Assembly (NCBI RefSeq): GCF_020217425.1
Contig: NZ_CP084090.1
Coordinates: forward strand, 3,100,001 to 3,164,000
DNA: 64,000 bases
Origin: Halomicrobium urmianum
GTDB lineage: Archaea > Halobacteriota > Halobacteria > Halobacteriales > Haloarculaceae
Direction: 5' to 3'
Shown one piece after another: positions 8,670-17,742 of this stretch. The notes under the pieces are model-generated. The model was not told where the DNA came from. It was given only the letters and a program-made list of their open reading frames with translations, and did not search any database. The translations under genes and the position numbers were made by a program. Each line of letters starts with the position of its first letter. The stretch's first letter is position 1.

Positions 8670-9452
8670 TCAGTTGATGAGTCGGCCGACGTCGGCCAGG
8701 GAGTCGAGGACGTGGTCGGGGGAGACGTCGCTGGCCTCGACGTCCGCCCTGTTGGTGACGCCGGTCAGCACGACGGCCGTCTCCATGCCCGCCCGCTCAC
8801 CCATGGCGATGTCGGTGTCCAGTCGGTCGCCGACGACGAGGACGTCCTCGGCGGGGACGTCGAGTCGCTCCAGCGCCGCCGCGAGCGCCTCCTCCGAGGG
8901 CTTGCCCAGCACGCGGTCAGGCTCCCGCTCCAGCACGCCGGCGACGGCGTTGATGACGGCGCCGGACCCGGGGATGGGCTTGCCCTCGCTGCCCGGGAAG
9001 GTCCGGTCGGGGTCGGTGCCGAGCAGTACGGTCCCGTGACCGTCGGCGACCCGGAGCGCGTCGACCAGGTCGTCGTAGCCGAACTCGGGCGTCCACGAGG
9101 CCAACAGGACGTCGGCCGACTCGGGCTCGTCGGTCAGCGCTACGCCCGCCGTCCGGAGCATGTCGCCCAGCGCGTCGGTCCCCACCAGGAAGAGCTCGTC
9201 GTCGGCGTGACGCTCGACCAGGTACTCGCGTGTCACGTCGGCCGACGAGACGGCCTCGCCGTGGCGGACGTCCAGCCCCATTCCCCGGAGCCGTTCGACG
9301 TAGTCCTCGCCGTCGTAGATCGGGTTGTTCGAGAAGAACAGCAGCGACGCGCCCGCGGCCCGCAGCGCGTCGATGCCCTCGCTCGCCCCCGACAGCGGTT
9401 CGTCGCCGTGGTACACCGTCCCGTCGAGATCGACGATCGCGGCCTCGACCAT
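8670..9452 (-). CDS. HAD-superfamily sugar/nucleotide phosphatase, NagD-like
   Basis: 260 residues. HAD motif [10 protein letters not shown] is near residue 8 (nucleophile Asp and acid Asp); motif II is the LLFFSNNP segment near 37; the motif III Lys is in GKPSEEAL; motif IV is [10 protein letters not shown], followed by VVLTGVTN. The C2-type cap and overall length match the NagD/p-nitrophenylphosphatase subfamily. Substrate unknown. It lies 26 bp before the YqjF-like gene's stop on the same strand. Confidence 0.9.
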   Translation of the reverse strand: MVEAAIVDLDGTVYHGDEPLSGASEGIDALRAAGASLLFFSNNPIYDGEDYVERLRGMGLDVRHGEAVSSADVTREYLVERHADDELFLVGTDALGDMLRTAGVALTDEPESADVLLASWTPEFGYDDLVDALRVADGHGTVLLGTDPDRTFPGSEGKPIPGSGAVINAVAGVLEREPDRVLGKPSEEALAAALERLDVPAEDVLVVGDRLDTDIAMGERAGMETAVVLTGVTNRADVEASDVSPDHVLDSLADVGRLIN

Positions 9453-9478
9453 CGGACCCGGTTACGGGCCGCCCGGGG

Positions 9479-10204
9479 TTATACCTCCCCGTCTCGGCGA
9501 CGCCCCGCGGCCGTCGAGCGGACCGGTCCCGGCGGCCCGATCCGGATCCGGACGCCGGGACTGTAGTGATAGAGCGGGTCACCGCCGGTCTCGATTCCCT
9601 CCGCCGACAGGAGCCCGTCGACCTCGACCGTCGCGTCGACCGACTGGAGCGGCCACGGCTCGTGCCCCACCGATCCGACGAGCCGCGTTCCGAGCGGCCC
9701 CTCCGTGAAGTAGCGGTACCGCTCCGTCAGGAAGGAGTGGAGCGTGTCCGCCTCCGGCGGGTCGGGGTCGCCCTTCGGCGAGAACGTCGCCGTGACGCCG
9801 GCGCCCGACCCGTCTCGCCGTCGAGAGAGGACAGTCGTCTTCCCGCCCTCGGTCGACCGCTCGACCGTCGCGCGGTGATACGGGAGCCTGAACAGTCGCC
9901 GGGCCGTCTCGACGGCCAGCCGGTCCGTCGTGTCGAGCGAGAGGAAGTAGACGCCGCGGTCGCCAGACGGCCCCCGGACGTACGTCCGCAGGTTCACGGC
10001 CTCCAGCCCCTCCCGCACCGGCAGCCCGAACGCGTCGAAGCGGTCCATCCGCAGGGCGACGACGCTGGTCCATGCCGACCCCGCGAGCGTGTCCGGCGAG
10101 AGCCACGGCGGAACGACGTCCTCGGCCGCGTCCTCGGCGATCGGCCAGTGGCAGAACAGCACGTCGCTGACCGCGACCGCCAGCGGTTCGACGCCCGAGT
10201 TCAT
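9479..10204 (-). CDS. YqjF/DUF2071-family protein
   Basis: About 241 residues from the ATG at 10204. The pattern of the DUF2071/YqjF family is visible: an N-terminal VLFCHWPIAEDAAEDVVPPWL, then VVALRMDRFDAFGLPV, NLRTYVRGPSGDRGVYFLSL, RLFRLPYHRA, and a C-terminal HSFLTERYRYFTEG. Family function is unresolved (acetoacetate-decarboxylase-like fold). The upstream neighbour, the macro-domain gene, is divergent, with 149 bp between starts. Confidence 0.8.
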   Translation of the reverse strand: MNSGVEPLAVAVSDVLFCHWPIAEDAAEDVVPPWLSPDTLAGSAWTSVVALRMDRFDAFGLPVREGLEAVNLRTYVRGPSGDRGVYFLSLDTTDRLAVETARRLFRLPYHRATVERSTEGGKTTVLSRRRDGSGAGVTATFSPKGDPDPPEADTLHSFLTERYRYFTEGPLGTRLVGSVGHEPWPLQSVDATVEVDGLLSAEGIETGGDPLYHYSPGVRIRIGPPGPVRSTAAGRRRDGEV

Positions 10205-10353
10205 ACGGCCGCTTCGGTCGCCCGTCGTTTCAGTATTCTCCCCCAATCCGATCCCCGTCCCGTGCTTCGGGGGCGTTCCCGCACGCTCCGCCGCTGTCGT
10301 TCAGTTCCGCCCGCCGGGAAGAGCATTTGGGAATCCGTCACGAATCGCTGCAC

Positions 10354-10863
10354 ATGGACTTCGAGGTCGTTCAGGGCGACATCGCCGCACAGTCGGCGGA
10401 CGTGCTCGTCAACGCCGCCGGGACGAGCCTCCAGATGGGGTCGGGCGTCGCCGGCGCGCTCCGCCGCGGCGCGGGTCAGGAGATCAACGACGCGGCCGTC
10501 GAGAAGGGACCCGTCGACCTCGGCGAGGTGGCGGTCACGGACGCGTACAACCTCGACGCCGATCGCGTGATCCACGCCGCCGCGATGCCCCACTACGGCG
10601 ACGGGAAGGCGACGGCCGAGAGCATCCGCGACGCGACCCGCAACGCGCTGGAGAGCGCCGACGAACTCGGGGCCGTGTCGATGGTGATCCCGGCGCTGGG
10701 CTGCGGCGTCGCCGGGTTCGACCTCGCCGAGGGCGCGGAGATCGTCGCCGGGGAGATCCGCGACTACGAGCCCGACTCGCTGGTGGACGTGCGCTTCATC
10801 GCCTACAGCGAGGGGGAGTACCAGACCGTCCAGCGCGTGGCCGACCAGGTCCGGGCGCGGTGA
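10354..10863 (+). CDS. Macro-domain protein (ADP-ribose-binding; possible O-acetyl-ADP-ribose deacetylase)
   Basis: 169 residues, one macro domain. Visible ligand-loop motifs: VVQGDIAAQSADVLVNAAG (residues about 5-23), GSGVAGALRRGAG (loop near 28), and IPALGCGVAGFD near 117. The Asn of VNAAG and the Gly-rich loop contact ADP-ribose in this family. Whether it hydrolyses O-acetyl-ADP-ribose or ADP-ribosyl-protein is not decidable. The gene is followed after 3 bp by a small Cys-pair protein that is probably co-transcribed. An in-frame TTG lies 27 bp upstream. Confidence 0.9.
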   Translation: MDFEVVQGDIAAQSADVLVNAAGTSLQMGSGVAGALRRGAGQEINDAAVEKGPVDLGEVAVTDAYNLDADRVIHAAAMPHYGDGKATAESIRDATRNALESADELGAVSMVIPALGCGVAGFDLAEGAEIVAGEIRDYEPDSLVDVRFIAYSEGEYQTVQRVADQVRAR

Positions 10864-10866
10864 CCG

Positions 10867-11100
10867 ATGGCGGCGTCAGACCCACCTGACGACTGTCCGA
10901 TCTGCAACAGCGACTACGCCTCGGTCTCCGTCCACGAGGAAGGCGTCGCCGTAAATCTGATCGAGAACGAGCGGTTCCGACGCGTCTGCTTCGAGCCGAT
11001 CGGTGGCGATGACGACCGGCCTCTGCTCCGCTTCTACCACCACACCCACGAGCAGGCTGGGACGAGCGAGCGCGGGACGCCCGGCGGTCGGGTGCCCTGA
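10867..11100 (+). CDS. Small CPxC protein, unknown function
   Basis: 77 residues. It has one CPIC motif (residues about 10-13) and a lone later Cys (RRVCFEP), so a full zinc ribbon is not formed unless it dimerises. The core is mixed beta strand (YASVSVHEEGVAVNLIENERFRRVCF, LLRFYHHTHEQ). It begins 3 bp after the macro-domain stop, which argues for one transcript. I do not recognise the family. Confidence 0.65.
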   Translation: MAASDPPDDCPICNSDYASVSVHEEGVAVNLIENERFRRVCFEPIGGDDDRPLLRFYHHTHEQAGTSERGTPGGRVP

Positions 11101-11287
11101 CGGCTGTCGAGCGCGCTACTCGCGGCTCCCTGCAGTCGCCGTTCGTCTGTGACGAGGCCTCACGCCGTTCGGCCTCGCTCCGCTCGGCTCCCGCTCGCTT
11201 CGAGGCCGTTTGCTCACGACCTCGCTACTCACGGCTCGCTTCGCTCACCGTTCGTTTCGACGTGGTCTCCGCTTCGCTCAGACCACG
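11101..11287 (-). repeat. Gap with three GARCGNAGYGA-loop hairpins downstream of the aldo/keto reductase gene
   Basis: No gene. Read on the minus strand (sense for the gene ending at 11288), three hairpins carry the loop GAGCGNAGCGR: 11261-11287 (8-bp stem CGTGGTCT/AGACCACG, abutting the stop codon), 11232-11250 (CGGT/GCCG stem) and about 11171-11188 (short GCC/GGC stem). The stop context GAGTAGCG recurs twice further downstream. Confidence 0.7.
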
Positions 11288-12262
11288 CTACTCGTGCCCG
11301 GAGACTTCCACGGGCTCGTAGGGCTCCTCCAGCCACTCCACGTCGCTCTCGGCGAGGTCGATGTCAAGCGCCTCGACGGCCTGTTCGAGGTGCTCGACGC
11401 TCGTGGTGCCCACGATGGGCGCGTCGACCCAGTCCTTGTGGAACAGCCAGGCGAGGGCTATCTGGGCCATCGTGGCGTCGTACTCGTCGGCCAGTTCCTG
11501 GACGCGCTCGTTGACCTCCTTCCCGCCGCCCTCGCGGTACGGGTGGTCGTAGATGCGCTCTTCCGTCTCGCCGCGGGTGGTGGCGTCGATGTCCTCGTGC
11601 GGCCGGGTGAGGTACCCGCGCGCCAGGGGACTCCACGGGACGACGCCGACGTCCTCCCGCTCGCAGAGGGGCAGCATCTCCCGTTCCTCCTCGCGGTAGA
11701 CGAGGTTGTAGTGGTTCTGCATCGTCTCGAAGCGCTCCAGGTCGAGGTCGTCGGCCGCGTGCAGCGCCTCCTGGAACTGGTGGGCCCACATCGAGGAGGC
11801 CCCGACGTGGCGGACCTCGCCGCGGCGGACGGCGTCGTCGAGCGCCCGCAGCGTCGTCTCGATGGGCGTGTCGTAGTCCCAGCGGTGGATCTGGTAGAGG
11901 TCGACCGTGTCCATGCCGAGGCGATCCAGCGAGTGGTCCAGTTCCTGCTCGATGGCCTTCCGCGAGAGCCCCTGCTTGTTCGGGTCGTCGCCCATCTCCC
12001 CGTAGACCTTGGTCGCGACGACCTGCTCGTCGCGGTCGTACCCGGAGAGCGCGTTCCCGAGGACGCGCTCGCTCTCGCCCGTCGAGTAGACGTTGGCCGT
12101 GTCGAAGAAGTTGATCCCCAGGTCGATGGCCCGGTCGATGATCTCGCGGCTCTCCTCCTCGTCGAGGACCCACTTGCGCCATTCGGGGGTGCCGAAGCTC
12201 ATACAGCCCAGGCAGATCCGGCTGACCTTCGTTCCGGTCGTACCGAGGGTGGTGTACTCCAT
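11288..12262 (-). CDS. Aldo/keto reductase
   Basis: 324 residues, typical for the family. An N-terminal beta-hairpin (MEYTTLGTTGTKVSRICLG) is followed by the TIM barrel. Catalytic residues are recognisable: Asp and Tyr in FFDTANVYSTGESE (near residues 54-59), Lys in VVATKVYG, His in LYQIHRWD. The NADPH-binding end is APIVGTTSVEHLEQAVEAL. It most resembles the YhdN/Tas-type general-stress reductases. The ATG at 12262 is nine codons inside a longer frame. Confidence 0.92.
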   Translation of the reverse strand: MEYTTLGTTGTKVSRICLGCMSFGTPEWRKWVLDEEESREIIDRAIDLGINFFDTANVYSTGESERVLGNALSGYDRDEQVVATKVYGEMGDDPNKQGLSRKAIEQELDHSLDRLGMDTVDLYQIHRWDYDTPIETTLRALDDAVRRGEVRHVGASSMWAHQFQEALHAADDLDLERFETMQNHYNLVYREEEREMLPLCEREDVGVVPWSPLARGYLTRPHEDIDATTRGETEERIYDHPYREGGGKEVNERVQELADEYDATMAQIALAWLFHKDWVDAPIVGTTSVEHLEQAVEALDIDLAESDVEWLEEPYEPVEVSGHE

Positions 12263-12333
12263 ACGAACTCGGCCGGCCGGCTGGAGCAAAAAAGTGCGCC
12301 GACGTGTCCCCGAAACGACAGTCTCTCCCGGGA

Positions 12334-13401
12334 CTACAGGCCTTCAGGTTCGACCCGCTCGACGTAACGCCGGGCCAGCGCGTACAGCGCGACGGCGGCG
12401 ACGGCGTAGCCGGCGACGTGGGCGTAGGTGAGCGCGGTCGGGCTGTCGACGGCGAGCTTCGCGGCGGTCGTCGCCGGATGCTCCGGCAGCACCACGGCGC
12501 CGCCGAAGACGACGAGCGTCCCCACGGAGTAGAGCAACTGGGCGGGCCGCCGCCGGCCCGTCCGTAGGCCGAGGACGACGCCGATGACCACGGTCAGCGT
12601 CGCGACAGCGGCGACGAACGCGAGCAGCGCGAGCGGGTGGGCGACGTCGATGCCGTTGAACCGCAGCAACAGGATCCACAGCGCGGCCTGAGCGGGCGCG
12701 AGCAGGACCATCGCCAGCGACTTGCCGTCGACGACGTCCACCAGCGACACCGGCGCGGCCCGCAGCAGCTCCAGGGTCCCCCGCTCGATCTCCTCGGTCA
12801 CCGCGTCGACCGCCACGGAGCCGCTGATAAAGGGCGGCAGGAAGAGCAACAGCGGGAGGAGGACGGTGTAGGTGAACCCGAAGTACGGGCTGCCGTCGCT
12901 CTCCGGCGGCAACGGAACCGGCGAGGTCCCGAGGTGGTCGACGCGCTCGAACCGCTCCTGGCGCTCCAGCGTCTGCAGCACCTGCCGAACCTGGACGACC
13001 ACGAGCGTCGTGCGGATGCTCCCCTCCGGTGCCGTCGCTCGGACCTGCAGTATTCGTCTGCCACCATCTGAGGCGTCGGCGTAGGAACCCGCCAGTATCG
13101 CGTGGACGCGCCCCGACTGGAAGGCCGTCCGCGCCGCGTCGGCGTCCTCGACCGGGACGGCCTCGACGGAGTCGTGGCGTTCGGCGGCCGCGAGGAGTTC
13201 GTCCCGCGCGTCCCCCGTGACGGCCATCTCGACCCCGCCCGACTCCACCGACGAGGGGTCGTACATCGAGGTCAGCCCGACCACGAGGAACGAGGAGAAG
13301 GCCGCCACGAACAGCTGGATCAGCAGTGCGAGGACGATGGTCTTCTCGCGCCGCAGGCCGGCGAGGTCCCGACGCGCGATCGCCAGGCGCGGATCAGCCA
13401 A
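12334..13401 (-). CDS. ABC-2 type exporter permease (first permease of the operon pair)
   Basis: 355 residues. One N-terminal helix (TIVLALLIQLFVAAFSSFLV), an extracellular domain of about 130 residues, then five to six C-terminal helices starting at YTVLLPLLLFLPPFISGSVA. This is the ABC-2/NatB layout. Between them is VTEEIERGTLELLRAAPVSL, the cytoplasmic coupling segment seen in these permeases. Its start overlaps the end of the preceding permease-protease gene by 8 bp, so the three genes 12334-16150 form one operon (ATPase, permease 1, permease 2). Substrate unknown. Confidence 0.87.
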   Translation of the reverse strand: MADPRLAIARRDLAGLRREKTIVLALLIQLFVAAFSSFLVVGLTSMYDPSSVESGGVEMAVTGDARDELLAAAERHDSVEAVPVEDADAARTAFQSGRVHAILAGSYADASDGGRRILQVRATAPEGSIRTTLVVVQVRQVLQTLERQERFERVDHLGTSPVPLPPESDGSPYFGFTYTVLLPLLLFLPPFISGSVAVDAVTEEIERGTLELLRAAPVSLVDVVDGKSLAMVLLAPAQAALWILLLRFNGIDVAHPLALLAFVAAVATLTVVIGVVLGLRTGRRRPAQLLYSVGTLVVFGGAVVLPEHPATTAAKLAVDSPTALTYAHVAGYAVAAVALYALARRYVERVEPEGL

Positions 13402-15253
13402 GGGTGACCACCACCGTGTAGTTGTAGGCGAAGTGAACCGCCATCGCTACCCCGAGCGCGGCGGTGTAGGCGCGGCGGTCCCGCCGCGCGCCAAGCGCCG
13501 AGACGGCGGCCGTCGCGACGTGCAGGACTAGCGGGGCCAGCAGGAGGCCGGCGATCAACAGCGGGTTCAGGTCCGACGGTACCAGGCCGGTCGCCAGCGC
13601 CGCCCGGCCGGCGTCGATCTCCTGGAGACCGACCACCTGCGCGACGGCGACGAACTTCTCGGCGACGAAAAAGCCCAGGCCGGACAGCGCGCCGACGACG
13701 AGGGCCGTCCGGAGTGAGCGGTCGTAGCGCCCGCTCTCGAAGCCCGCGTACAGGTGGAGGCTCTTGGCGACCTCCTCGATCACCACGACCGGGAGCAGCA
13801 CGAGCACGACTGAGATTTCCCCCAGCGCGAAGAGGAAGGCGACGGCGACCAGCTCCGCGACGAAGACGAACGGCAGCAGGATCACCGAGAGCGTCGCCGC
13901 GCTCCGCTTCGACGCGATCCGGCCGGAGAGCGCGTCGAGCACCTTCAGCGGGACGGGCCGCTGGGTGAACATGTCCTCCTCGCGGTAGAGGCCGGCGCCC
14001 AGTCCGAACAGCGCCACGGCCGTCAGCGTCGGCGGCAGCGTCGAGAACAGGGCGCCGCCCAGTCCGACGGCCTCGCCCTGGAGGTCCCGGACGACGACCG
14101 TCAGCGGGGATATCAGCGCGATGGGCGTCACGTCCGTGAAGATGGCCGGGACGAACGCGTAGCTCGTCAGCGCGACGGTGACCGTCACCGTGACGAAAGT
14201 CAGTTCCTTGAACGAGCGGGCGAACATGGCGCCGCAGAACGTCGCCGCGAGGAAGAGCAGCGCCAGCGGTGCCATCGCCAGCACCGCGACGCGGCTCCCG
14301 CCCGCGGCGAGCCCGCTCGCCCGCAGCGCCAGCGTGATTGCCGCCACGACGCCCATCGCGCCGGCGAAGTACGGTAGCGTCTTCCCCGCCACGATGTCGG
14401 TACGGGTCACCGGAGCCACCAGCAGCAGTTCGCCGCGGCGATTCAGCCGCTCGGAGAGCATCGAACTCCCGTAGGCCTGGATGACGAAGTTCAGCGGGAC
14501 GACGAAGAGGAAGGCCAGCACGAGCGACTCGAAGGGGAACGGCGGCGAGATGTCCCCCGGCGTCCCCGACGTGTCGCCGCCGGTGAGGCCGGCCCCGAAG
14601 TCGCTGAGGCCGCCCGCCGCGTCGCCCGACCCGCCGCTTCCGCTGACCGTACCGCTACCACCGCTGCCGTCGCCGGATCCATCGTTGCCGCCGTCCGATC
14701 CAGTGCTGCCGTCGCCCCCGTCGCTACCGCTGGCCGTGCTCTCGTCGTCGCTGCCGCCGTCACCGGACCCACCGCTTCCCGAGCGCACCGTGACGCCGCT
14801 CTGTTCCTCGTAGACCAGGGTCACCGAGACGGGGTACGCCGCGGTCCGGTTGCCCGATTCGGCCGCCGCCGCCATCCGCCGTTCGTTGTACCCCTGGACG
14901 CTCTCGCGGAAGGCCGTCAGCGCGGCGCGCTGCTTGTCCGTGACGGGCCGGTTCGCGAGGCCGCCGTTCCGGAAGAGCAGGTCCTGCTCGCCCCGCCGGA
15001 CCGCCGCGGGGTCCGGTTCCTGGACGACGAACGACGGGTCCTCCTTCGCGGGGCCGTAGTAGGGGCTGTTCTCGGCGACGCCCACGCGGTAGATGCCACT
15101 GTCCATCCCGGTGCCGCCGGCGGCGGCCACCGCGCCGACGAGCGCCATCGCTAGGACGGCGACGACGGTGACGGCGACGGTCCGGCGGTCGACGCCTCCG
15201 GCGTTCTTCGTCACCTCCCACTTCGCGATCCGCAGGAGCTTCCGCGGGTTCAT
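13394..15253 (-). CDS. Fusion of ABC-2 permease and PrsW-type intramembrane protease
   Basis: 619 residues with two halves. Residues 1 to about 430 are an ABC-2 permease: first helix near 25-47, an extracellular region with a roughly 55-residue Gly/Ser/Asp linker (about 158-215), and helices beginning FESLVLAFLFVVPLNFVIQA with coupling segment LSERLNRRGELLLVAPVTR. Residues about 460-619 form a separate polytopic domain with the PrsW motif set: EEVAK (EExxK), FFVAE (FxxxE), LHVATAAVSALG, and HFAYN (HxxxN). All four motifs are intact, so it could be catalytically active. The gene abuts the ATPase stop (start at 15253, stop at 15254). Confidence 0.85.
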   Translation of the reverse strand: MNPRKLLRIAKWEVTKNAGGVDRRTVAVTVVAVLAMALVGAVAAAGGTGMDSGIYRVGVAENSPYYGPAKEDPSFVVQEPDPAAVRRGEQDLLFRNGGLANRPVTDKQRAALTAFRESVQGYNERRMAAAAESGNRTAAYPVSVTLVYEEQSGVTVRSGSGGSGDGGSDDESTASGSDGGDGSTGSDGGNDGSGDGSGGSGTVSGSGGSGDAAGGLSDFGAGLTGGDTSGTPGDISPPFPFESLVLAFLFVVPLNFVIQAYGSSMLSERLNRRGELLLVAPVTRTDIVAGKTLPYFAGAMGVVAAITLALRASGLAAGGSRVAVLAMAPLALLFLAATFCGAMFARSFKELTFVTVTVTVALTSYAFVPAIFTDVTPIALISPLTVVVRDLQGEAVGLGGALFSTLPPTLTAVALFGLGAGLYREEDMFTQRPVPLKVLDALSGRIASKRSAATLSVILLPFVFVAELVAVAFLFALGEISVVLVLLPVVVIEEVAKSLHLYAGFESGRYDRSLRTALVVGALSGLGFFVAEKFVAVAQVVGLQEIDAGRAALATGLVPSDLNPLLIAGLLLAPLVLHVATAAVSALGARRDRRAYTAALGVAMAVHFAYNYTVVVTLG

Positions 15254-16150
15254 TCAGGCCTCCTCGACGTATCGAGTTCCCGGCGTCTCGTCGTCGGCGA
15301 CGTTCAGGAAGACCTCCTCGAGGCTCGACTCCTCGGTGCGGATGTCGACCACCTCGCCGCCGTTCCCGGCCGCTGCCTCGCGGGTCGCCTCCACGCCGTC
15401 CATCGACTCGACGACCCGCCGCCAGGTTCCGTTCTCGCTGACCGCCTCGGGCACCTCGACGGTCGTGTACACGTGGTAGCGGCGGTCGCCGTACTCGTCC
15501 TGTAACTCGTCGAGGTCGCCGCGAGCGACGATTCGCCCCTCGTTCATGATGGCGACGCGGTCGCAGATGGACTCGACGTGATAGAGGTTGTGCGCCGAGA
15601 AGACGATGGTCTTGCCCTCCTCGGCCAGTTGCTCGGTGAAGTCGATGACGTAGTTGGTCGTCAGCGGGTCCAGCCCGCTGGCCGGTTCGTCGTAGATCAG
15701 CACGTCGGGATCGTTGATCAGCGAGCGCGCGATGGCCACCTTCCGCTTCATCCCCTTGGACATGTCCCCCAGTTTCCGCTCGCGGTGCTGGAGGTCCAGT
15801 TCGTCCAGCGTCTCGTGCATGCGCTCGCGGGCGACGTCGTCGGGGACGTCGTAGAGGTCGGCGAAGAAAGAGAGGTAAGAGACGGGCGTCATCTCCTCGT
15901 AGAGGGGCGACTCCTCGGGCAGGAATCCCAGCCGCCGGCGCATCTCCGTCTCGCCGGCGTCGTACCCGGCGACGGACACCTCGCCCCCGGTCGGTTCGAT
16001 CAGCCCGGCGAGCATCTTCAGCGTCGTCGTCTTGCCCGCTCCGTTCGGGCCGATGACGCCGAACACCTCGCCACGCTCCACCGAGAAGGTGCTGCCCGCC
16101 ACGGCGACGAACTCGCCGTACTCCTTGCGTACGTCCCGCGCTTCGATCAT
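15254..16150 (-). CDS. ABC transporter ATP-binding protein (NatA-like)
   Basis: 298 residues. Walker A GPNGAGKTTT near residue 35, Q-loop region FLPEESPLYEEMTP, a signature region DMSKGMKRKVAIARSLINDP that deviates from LSGGQ as is usual in NatA-type exporters, Walker B VLIYDEPASGLDP, and H-loop VFSAHNLYHVESI. It powers export through the two permeases encoded directly downstream. A C-terminal extension of about 85 residues (YHVYTTVEVPEA...) follows the ATPase core, as in many NatA proteins. The upstream gap 16151-16443 holds no supported gene. Confidence 0.93.
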   Translation of the reverse strand: MIEARDVRKEYGEFVAVAGSTFSVERGEVFGVIGPNGAGKTTTLKMLAGLIEPTGGEVSVAGYDAGETEMRRRLGFLPEESPLYEEMTPVSYLSFFADLYDVPDDVARERMHETLDELDLQHRERKLGDMSKGMKRKVAIARSLINDPDVLIYDEPASGLDPLTTNYVIDFTEQLAEEGKTIVFSAHNLYHVESICDRVAIMNEGRIVARGDLDELQDEYGDRRYHVYTTVEVPEAVSENGTWRRVVESMDGVEATREAAAGNGGEVVDIRTEESSLEEVFLNVADDETPGTRYVEEA

Positions 16151-16443
16151 CTTCTCGCCCGTTACGTGCCGACCTCCGTATAGCTGGTCCCCGTTTATTA
16201 ACAGTGATATCGCCGGCCTCGGGGGCCGACCGCGCGCGGCGGCCGGACGTGCTCGTCGACGGGACCACCGTGAGGAGAGCGATCAGCGACCGCCGGAGAG
16301 CGTCGAAAACGGGCGTGATGAGAGTCGGCACGACGAGAATCGACACCTGCCGGGGACGAGCGGGAAGCGCGTCCTGCCGGTACGGACGACCGGGACGACT
16401 GGCCGATCTGCGGTCCTCGTTCGGTGAGCGACACGTCGCTCTG

Positions 16444-16680
16444 TCAGTTCGTCTCTACGCGGATGTCGTCGATGCGGTGGATGTCGTCGCCGATGCCCTC
16501 GCCGTCGCAGTCCTCGTTCGGGCATCGATAGTGCCAGCCGTCCGTGGTGGCCGTTCGCTCGGCGAACCGCTCGCCGCAGTCGTCGCAGATGAGCTCGCCG
16601 GCCGAGCACGTGTCGCGGTGGAGTTCGAGTTCGAGTTCCGTGCTGAAGGTCCGCTTGCAGTTCCGACAGGTGTGGGGCAT
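16444..16680 (-). CDS. Small zinc-finger protein (C2H2-like plus zinc ribbon)
   Basis: 78 residues. A single C2H2-like finger CRNCKRTFSTELELELHRDTC (Cys-X2-Cys, then His-X3-Cys) is followed by a zinc ribbon-like pair CDDCGERF and YRCPNEDCDG. Two metal sites in so small a protein suggest nucleic-acid or protein binding. The start at 16680 (MPHTC) places the first Cys pair at residues 5-8. The 192 bp separating it from sucD contain nothing I can name. Confidence 0.75.
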   Translation of the reverse strand: MPHTCRNCKRTFSTELELELHRDTCSAGELICDDCGERFAERTATTDGWHYRCPNEDCDGEGIGDDIHRIDDIRVETN

Positions 16681-16872
16681 ATTCGAAGCTTCCGCTTCCC
16701 GGCATAAAGCTACATCGGAACGTTCACGGCGGTCGTGTCGCCCGTAATCGACCGATTGCGATACGGTAGCGTTCGTCACGGATCGGGACCGCCGGCCGCA
16801 GTCAGCGTCCGATTTCGGAAACTGAGAACGGTACTATCGCGGCCCTGCCGCGGAGTACCGGTCAGCTACCGG

Positions 16873-17742
16873 TTACAGCAGGTCCTCGACGTGCTCGGCG
16901 ACCTCTTCGGGCGTGTCGCCCACGGGGACGCCGGCGTCGTTGAGGGCGTCGATCTTCGACTCGGCGGTGCCGGTTCCGGAGCCGGAGACGATGGCGCCGG
17001 CGTGGCCCATGCGCTTGCCCGGCGGGGCGGTGCGGCCGGCGATGAAGCCGGCGACGGGCGTGTCCATGTGCTCGGCGATGTACTGGGCGGCGTTCTCCTC
17101 GTCCTCGCCGCCGATCTCGCCGCACATGACGACCGCCTTCGTGTCGGGGTCGTTCTCGAACAGCTCCAGGGCGTCGATGAACGACGTGCCGATGATCGGG
17201 TCGCCGCCGATGCCGATGGCGGTGGTCTGGCCGATGCCCCGCGAGGTCAGGTCGTCGACGACCTGGTAGGTCAGCGTGCCCGAGCGGGAGACGAGGCCGA
17301 CGTCGCCCTCGGAGAAGATGTTGCCTGGCAGGATGCCCAGCTTGGCGACGCCCGGCGTGATGACGCCCGGGCAGTTCGGGCCGACGAGGTGCGTGTCGGT
17401 CTCCCGCAGCTTGCGCTTGACGCGGGCCATGTCCTGGGTCGGGATGCCCTCGGTGATGGCCACGACGAGGTCGACCGGGGAGTCCAGCGCCTCGAACAGC
17501 GCGTCGCCCGCGAACGCCGGCGGGACGAACACGACGGAGGCGTTGGCGTCCTCCTCGCGGGCGGCCTCGTGGACCGTGTCGTAGACCGGGACGCCGGCCA
17601 CTTCCTGGCCGCCGCGGCCCGGCACTGCGCCGGCGACCACGTTGGTCCCGTACTCCAGCATCTGCTCGGTGTGGAACTTGCCCTCACCGCCGGTGATACC
17701 CTGCACCACGACGCGCGTGTCTTCGTCGACTAGAACGCTCAT
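16873..17742 (-). CDS. sucD: Succinyl-CoA synthetase (ADP-forming) alpha subunit
   Basis: 289 residues. CoA-binding Rossmann domain at the N-terminus ([21 protein letters not shown]), then the ligase domain with the active-site phosphohistidine region [20 protein letters not shown] near residues 225-245. The GPNCPGVI segment near 120 is typical. With SucC it makes ATP from succinyl-CoA in the citric acid cycle. Its ATG overlaps the sucC stop by four bases (ATGA), so the two are coupled. Confidence 0.96.
   Translation of the reverse strand: MSVLVDEDTRVVVQGITGGEGKFHTEQMLEYGTNVVAGAVPGRGGQEVAGVPVYDTVHEAAREEDANASVVFVPPAFAGDALFEALDSPVDLVVAITEGIPTQDMARVKRKLRETDTHLVGPNCPGVITPGVAKLGILPGNIFSEGDVGLVSRSGTLTYQVVDDLTSRGIGQTTAIGIGGDPIIGTSFIDALELFENDPDTKAVVMCGEIGGEDEENAAQYIAEHMDTPVAGFIAGRTAPPGKRMGHAGAIVSGSGTGTAESKIDALNDAGVPVGDTPEEVAEHVEDLL

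Noticed and set aside
16198-16434. 78-residue open frame between the ABC ATPase and the zinc-finger gene
   Set aside because: Arg/Ser/Pro-rich and basic, unlike the acidic proteome; no promoter, no recognisable motif.
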